From JAAYJM01 sp964498585 (GTDB lineage Bacteria; Bacteroidota; Ignavibacteria; Kapaibacteriales; UBA2268): 45,156 bases of DNA. The translations under genes were made by a program, and so were the position numbers. The stretch spans positions 1-45,156 of the forward strand of contig CAZCHH010000030.1 in the NCBI GenBank assembly GCA_964498585.1, given 5' to 3'. How positions within the stretch are numbered: position 1 is the first letter of the stretch; each line of letters begins with the position of its first letter. The notes beneath the pieces were generated by a model. That model worked only from the letters and a program-made list of their open reading frames with translations, was not told where the DNA came from and made no database searches. Below are positions 41,888-45,156 of this stretch, piece by piece.

Positions 41888-42451
41888 TTATTTTGAAATT
41901 ATTATTTTTACTTTTGTGCTATCGGTAATTTCTAATTTTTTTATTGAATGATTTGTAGTTGAGTGTCCTACATCATCTTCTTCAGTTCCGTCATATTTAA
42001 GTTTAAAAAATTTATTATTTATCTCCTTGCCGGTCAGTTCGATTTGAATTAACGAGTCAGACAAGGTTTTGCAAGATACATTGCTTATTTTTACATCATA
42101 AGTATATTCCATCCAGAGATCACAATTGCCTTCTCCGTTAAATGATGTAAAATAAAAGCTGTTAATTATGTTTTGGCGTTCAAGTAATTCAAATTCTACA
42201 TAATTTAAAAAGTTCATATAGAATTTGTGATTATTTTTACTATGCTGAGAATATGTAGATAAATTATGCAATAATTCTTTTGTATAATTATTTATAGTAT
42301 CAAACCAATCATAAGAATATGATGAGCCAGTAGCATACCTTACATAAGAATTATAATTAATGCAATAAAGATTGCTAATGATTATTTTACAATGCTTCAT
42401 AGCTGAAACATCAATTGGTTTTAAAACTTCAAACAAATCTTTATAAAACAA
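41888..42451 (-). pseudogene. 3' part of a frameshifted IPT-domain lipoprotein gene
   Basis: An open frame of 187 residues from its first Met (MFYKDLFEVLKPIDVS), but the frame is open further upstream, where it reads SNDFLLVKVPNIDD, GFYRITLLNGTDTLF and YKDLFEV. That is the second half of an IPT/TIG domain whose first half lies in the upstream fragment in the other frame. The remaining 170 residues form a C-terminal region I do not recognise, rich in Tyr, Asn and Ser and ending in ITDSTKVKIIISK. It is unlikely to be made alone, since it has no signal peptide or ribosome site. Confidence 0.75.
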
Positions 42452-42513
42452 AGTGTCAGTGCCATTTAAAAGCGTAATTCGATAAAATCCATCGTCAATA
42501 TTTGGAACTTTTA

Positions 42514-43026
42514 CTAATAAGAAATCATTACTTTTGAAATAGATTTCGCATTTACATTATTAAACAATACTTTGATGCTATTTTTTTGTGTCAAATTCCT
42601 TCCAAAAATTGTTACAGTTTGTTCAGCATAACCTTTTTTAGGGGAAAAATAATTCAATTCCGTCAAAAGATTTTTATCAAAAACTTCGAGCTGGTCTTTA
42701 AAAACTAAAGTATCATCGTCCAAAATTAACTTTATTCTGTATTTACCTTTATTGAGATTAGGCAAATATATTAGCAATGAATCATTTGATTTTAAAATAA
42801 TCTCTGCTTCAGTAGTATCAAGTAGGATTTTAACGCTATCATACTTGAAAAAGTTTTTACGGAAAAGAGTAATAATTTGATTAGGATAGCTTTTTTGAGG
42901 TGAGAAACTAAGCAATGGAACTGAGTCGGCGTAAAAAACAGTATTTATTGCTACATCTTGACTTCTATCAGTGCAGGAAGCGAAAATTATTATAGAAAAA
43001 ATTACTAATAATGGGATTTTTTTCAT
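42514..43026 (-). pseudogene. 5' part of a frameshifted IPT-domain lipoprotein gene
   Basis: 170 residues from ATG 43026, with GGAG seven bases upstream; a Met four codons earlier is less likely. Lipoprotein signal (MKKIPLLVIFSIIIFASC, Cys 18), then one full IPT/TIG domain (SFSPQKSYPNQIITLFRKNF ... SNDSLLIYLPNLNKGKYRIK) and the first half of a second (YFSPKKGYAEQTVTIFGRNL). The frame ends abruptly after SISKVMISY. Adding one A in the AAAA run (T-run 42532-42535 on the plus strand) restores the domain and joins the downstream fragment, giving a protein of about 379 residues. Confidence 0.8.
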
Positions 43027-43113
43027 AAATATCTCCATTTAAAATGTTAATCTCTCAAAAAGGAAAAACACATTAAAAGGAAAAATATCTCAAAAAAAAC
43101 GTAATTTTTATTT

Positions 43114-43545
43114 TTATTTCAAAAATTTTCTTGAAACAATGAAACCATTGACCATTACCAAGTCATTCATTGGATTGGTTTCGTTGATTTTTCTGGTAGA
43201 AAATTCAGGGCAGAAAACTCCCATTCTCAAAGAATTCCTAATTTCACGTGATTTGTTAGTCATTGAACTACTTTTTACATCAAAGAAATCACATATATCA
43301 GCAATTGAAGTAAAATTTTCAGAACTTTTATCGAAAAGAAAATTGAGAGTGGCAATCAAATGAACTACTGCAGCAGCCCAAATTTCTATTTTTCCCCGAA
43401 CAAAAGGGACTTCTCTTTTCCGACCAAGCTTTAAAACCAAATTTTCACAGAGCTGACGAAGTTCTTCATCTAATTTCTGATTGCAAAAATCATTTGTCAA
43501 ATCAATTATTGATTTTTCAATTTCTTTGATTTCTTCTTTTGTCAT
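43114..43545 (-). CDS. DUF6398-like helical protein
   Basis: 143 residues from ATG 43545, which has AAAGGA upstream; an upstream in-frame ATG at 43587 would add 14 residues. The pattern IIDLTNDFCNQKLDEELRQL, then GRKREVPFVRGKIEIWAAAV, then LNFLFDKSSENFTSIADICD resembles DUF6398, often found as a tail on pRiA4b ORF-3-like proteins and here alone (assigned from memory of the family). The stretch FTSIADICDFFDVKSSSMTNKSREIRNSL looks like a helix-turn-helix. Function unknown. It lies between two lipoprotein genes of the same strand. Confidence 0.7.
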   Translation of the reverse strand: MTKEEIKEIEKSIIDLTNDFCNQKLDEELRQLCENLVLKLGRKREVPFVRGKIEIWAAAVVHLIATLNFLFDKSSENFTSIADICDFFDVKSSSMTNKSREIRNSLRMGVFCPEFSTRKINETNPMNDLVMVNGFIVSRKFLK

Positions 43546-43681
43546 ATCATATCCTTTTTTTTCTACAAAATTATAAAAAAAATTCAAATCAAAGTGTTTT
43601 TAGCTTTAAGATGTGATATGTTACGGCAGATGCAATGACTAAAAGCAGAATTTTGACCCAGATTAAATTTATAATGCAAAT

Positions 43682-43723
43682 TGATAAAAAAAACCTCCTG
43701 AAAAAATTTTTAAGGAGGTTTTT
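43682..43723 (-). terminator. Intrinsic terminator of the 43747-44796 gene
   Basis: An 11-base-pair stem (AAAAACCTCCT at 43689-43699 with its complement at 43713-43723) followed on the minus strand by a run of T. It ends the beta-propeller lipoprotein gene. The remainder of 43546-43746 shows a -7-like TAATTTTG on the minus strand (43573-43566), with TTTG 16 bases further upstream, a poor spacing. Confidence 0.88.
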
Positions 43724-43746
43724 GATTGAAATTACTTTAATTTTTA

Positions 43747-44796
43747 TTATGGATTAAATGTAAGCTGCCGCAATAACTTACCATCAGTAGATATTTCATA
43801 CAAATAAGAAAAGTCTCCATCTGGAGCAAACATTGAAACTGCTAAAGTTGAATCTGTTAAATAATGCGCCCAAATGCCGTAAGAATACATACAGAAATTC
43901 TTACGTATATTGATTTTTTTTATTGGAACAACAGAAGGTTTTTTTTGTATTAATTCTTCTACGTCAATAATCCAAATTTCATTATAACGTTGTTTTTCTA
44001 AGGGTACATTAGTTTCATCTAAATTTATTTGTAAAATTAAATATTTTGAATTACAAGACCATGTTGGGTCTGATGTTAGATCAAATCTATAGCTTTCATC
44101 AAAATTTAAGTAATGTTCATTTAAATAATATTTATGGGCTAATGATTCTACATCGAAAGAATTAAATAATAAGTAAAGTTCATTAGGACTAATAGAACAA
44201 ATATTATTAGTATAATTAAAGGGAATAAAACTATCTGATTGTAAATGATATTTTCCAATGGAACTAAATAAAATAAAATCATTATTATTTGAAGAACTTT
44301 TTAGCCAAGATATTACATTAAAACCAGAAAATGAACCAGCTTTACCCCATAAATTTGGAGTTATTCGAGTAAGAATGAAATCCTTTAAGGATAACAAATA
44401 TATATTTTGACCATATACATAACCTTTGTTATTAATAGTATCTGTATAAGTAGCTACGTGTAGAAGAATTTTATCATTATCATAAGGGCACCAAATTGCA
44501 TTTGAAATTCCAAAAAAAATTACATTATAAGGTAATAAGTTTTGTAAATTTATTTTTTCTACATAACCAGAGTTTAAGTATAATATTTGTAAATCAATAT
44601 CTCCACTTGAAAAAGCTAATTTCTTTCCATCAGTGGATATATCGTGAATAATATGAGTAGGAATCGGAGGATTAAAACCTACTGAATATGGGTCATACCA
44701 TAAAGGACAATTAAATTCTGGACTTGGTGAATTTGATTCATTGCAACTTAGTAAAATCAAAATACTAAATACTAATAGAAATATATTTGTTTTCAT
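43747..44796 (-). CDS. Beta-propeller-like lipoprotein
   Basis: 349 residues. A lipoprotein signal peptide ends at C18 (LILLSCNES). The body has repeated strands of the TolB/WD40-like type, such as HDISTDGKKLAFSSGDIDLQILYLNS, AIWCPYDNDKILLHV, CSISPNELYLLFNSF, PTWSCNSKYLILQIN and LYEISTDGKLLRQLTFNP, consistent with a five- to six-bladed propeller. No enzyme motif is visible. It follows the matrixin gene after 13 bases, so both are probably in one transcript and act at the surface. Confidence 0.75.
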   Translation of the reverse strand: MKTNIFLLVFSILILLSCNESNSPSPEFNCPLWYDPYSVGFNPPIPTHIIHDISTDGKKLAFSSGDIDLQILYLNSGYVEKINLQNLLPYNVIFFGISNAIWCPYDNDKILLHVATYTDTINNKGYVYGQNIYLLSLKDFILTRITPNLWGKAGSFSGFNVISWLKSSSNNNDFILFSSIGKYHLQSDSFIPFNYTNNICSISPNELYLLFNSFDVESLAHKYYLNEHYLNFDESYRFDLTSDPTWSCNSKYLILQINLDETNVPLEKQRYNEIWIIDVEELIQKKPSVVPIKKINIRKNFCMYSYGIWAHYLTDSTLAVSMFAPDGDFSYLYEISTDGKLLRQLTFNP

Positions 44797-44809
44797 AATA
44801 TATCACCAT

Positions 44810-45156
44810 TTATTTAATAACTATAAATTTTACGTTTCGCTCTCTTGTTGGCTCTATTATTTTGCAATAATAAATCCCTTGCTCTAAATTGCTAACATTA
44901 ATTTCTTTGGTATTTATACCGCTTGAAAATATTTCATTTTCGAATTCTTTATCTATATAAGTATGATGCTCTAAACCTAAGCAATGTCCTATTTCATGCA
45001 AAAGAATTTCTTTAAAATTATAAAGCCGATAATTAAAACGTTCTAATTCTGTTCTATCAAGATAACCAGGGATTTGCATAAATTCATCATTAATATAAAA
45101 TTTTCTGTATTTATATTCACTTTCCGGAGCAGCACCTGTAAACTCTACAGTATTAT
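44810..45156 (-). CDS. Matrixin-like metalloprotease with short T9SS tail, partial
   Basis: The frame is open from the window edge (VEFTGAAPESEYKYRKF) to the stop at 44810, so the 5' end lies outside. The zinc site HEIGHCLGLEHH matches HExxHxxGxxH. Soon afterwards (EFENEIFSSGINTKEINVSN) the sequence runs into what looks like the second half of a Por sorting domain (GIYYCKI ... NVKFIVIK). The Met-turn and the rest of a matrixin domain, and the first half of the sorting domain, are missing; an internal deletion is the simplest explanation. Confidence 0.75.
   Translation of the reverse strand, partial: NTVEFTGAAPESEYKYRKFYINDEFMQIPGYLDRTELERFNYRLYNFKEILLHEIGHCLGLEHHTYIDKEFENEIFSSGINTKEINVSNLEQGIYYCKIIEPTRERNVKFIVIK

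Noticed and set aside
42528..42545. Programmed -1 ribosomal frameshift joining the two IPT fragments
   Set aside because: The site reads T TCA AAA G, not a good slippery heptamer (X XXY YYZ), and no clear downstream structure was seen; mutation or sequencing error is simpler.

Overview
The window is AT-rich chromosomal DNA from an uncultured-looking bacterium of the Bacteroidota/FCB lineage, most likely on the Ignavibacteria/Kapabacteria side (inference). The evidence is three large secreted proteins ending in type IX secretion (Por) sorting domains, an exbB-exbD-exbD-tonB cluster followed by a PstS-like and a TPR gene, and three promoters of the Bacteroidota form TTTG-N19-TAnnTTTG (in front of the agmatinase operon, rnpB and tRNA-Leu). 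No phage, insertion sequence, CRISPR array or antibiotic/defence island was seen.

Layout. 1-5.7 kb: minus-strand radical SAM protein, then an apparent operon agmatinase -> RSH (HD hydrolase with a decayed synthetase domain) -> dapD, then an OsmC-like protein. 5.7-10.7 kb: purE and a YmdB-type phosphodiesterase, convergent recG, divergent NADP-type isocitrate dehydrogenase. 10.8-16.7 kb: a membrane protein with three winged-helix-like modules, an FGE-fold lipoprotein, a PolB-like exonuclease, an outer-membrane barrel protein, a Nif3 protein and a coiled-coil zinc-ribbon protein. 16.7-17.1 kb: RNase P RNA, followed by an orphan Hpt protein and a TolB-N-like periplasmic protein. 18.6-22.9 kb: lptC-tpiA-pgsA, HU, pyrB-prmC. 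23.0-30.0 kb: STAS protein, exbB, exbD, exbD, tonB, a second tonB-like gene, a small membrane protein, a PstS-like lipoprotein and a TPR protein: an energy-transduction block for the outer membrane. 30.6-40.6 kb: a secreted 13-repeat adhesin-like protein, a CotH-kinase/lamin-tail secreted protein, a methyltransferase, tRNA-Leu(GAG) and a secreted esterase. 40.7-45.2 kb: coaE, then degraded-looking surface-protein genes: a two-IPT-domain lipoprotein broken by a one-base frameshift, a DUF6398-like protein, a beta-propeller-like lipoprotein and a matrixin protease truncated at the window edge.

The most unusual material is in the spacers. Several families of short palindromic elements recur between genes: a 32-bp family (four copies) with conserved AGTCAT...ATGACT ends and a stem that changes with compensation; a 33-bp pair with identical arms and different loops; a 31-bp hairpin with fixed shoulders and a variable 8-base centre (three copies); a 63-bp repeat (two copies, opposite strands); a roughly 55-bp module containing TCCATTTAAATAAA (four copies); and a tandem duplication at 30.1-30.4 kb in which two similar frames carry different hairpins. 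Together they look like a REP/MITE-like repeat ecology whose hairpins are conserved as structures more than as sequences.
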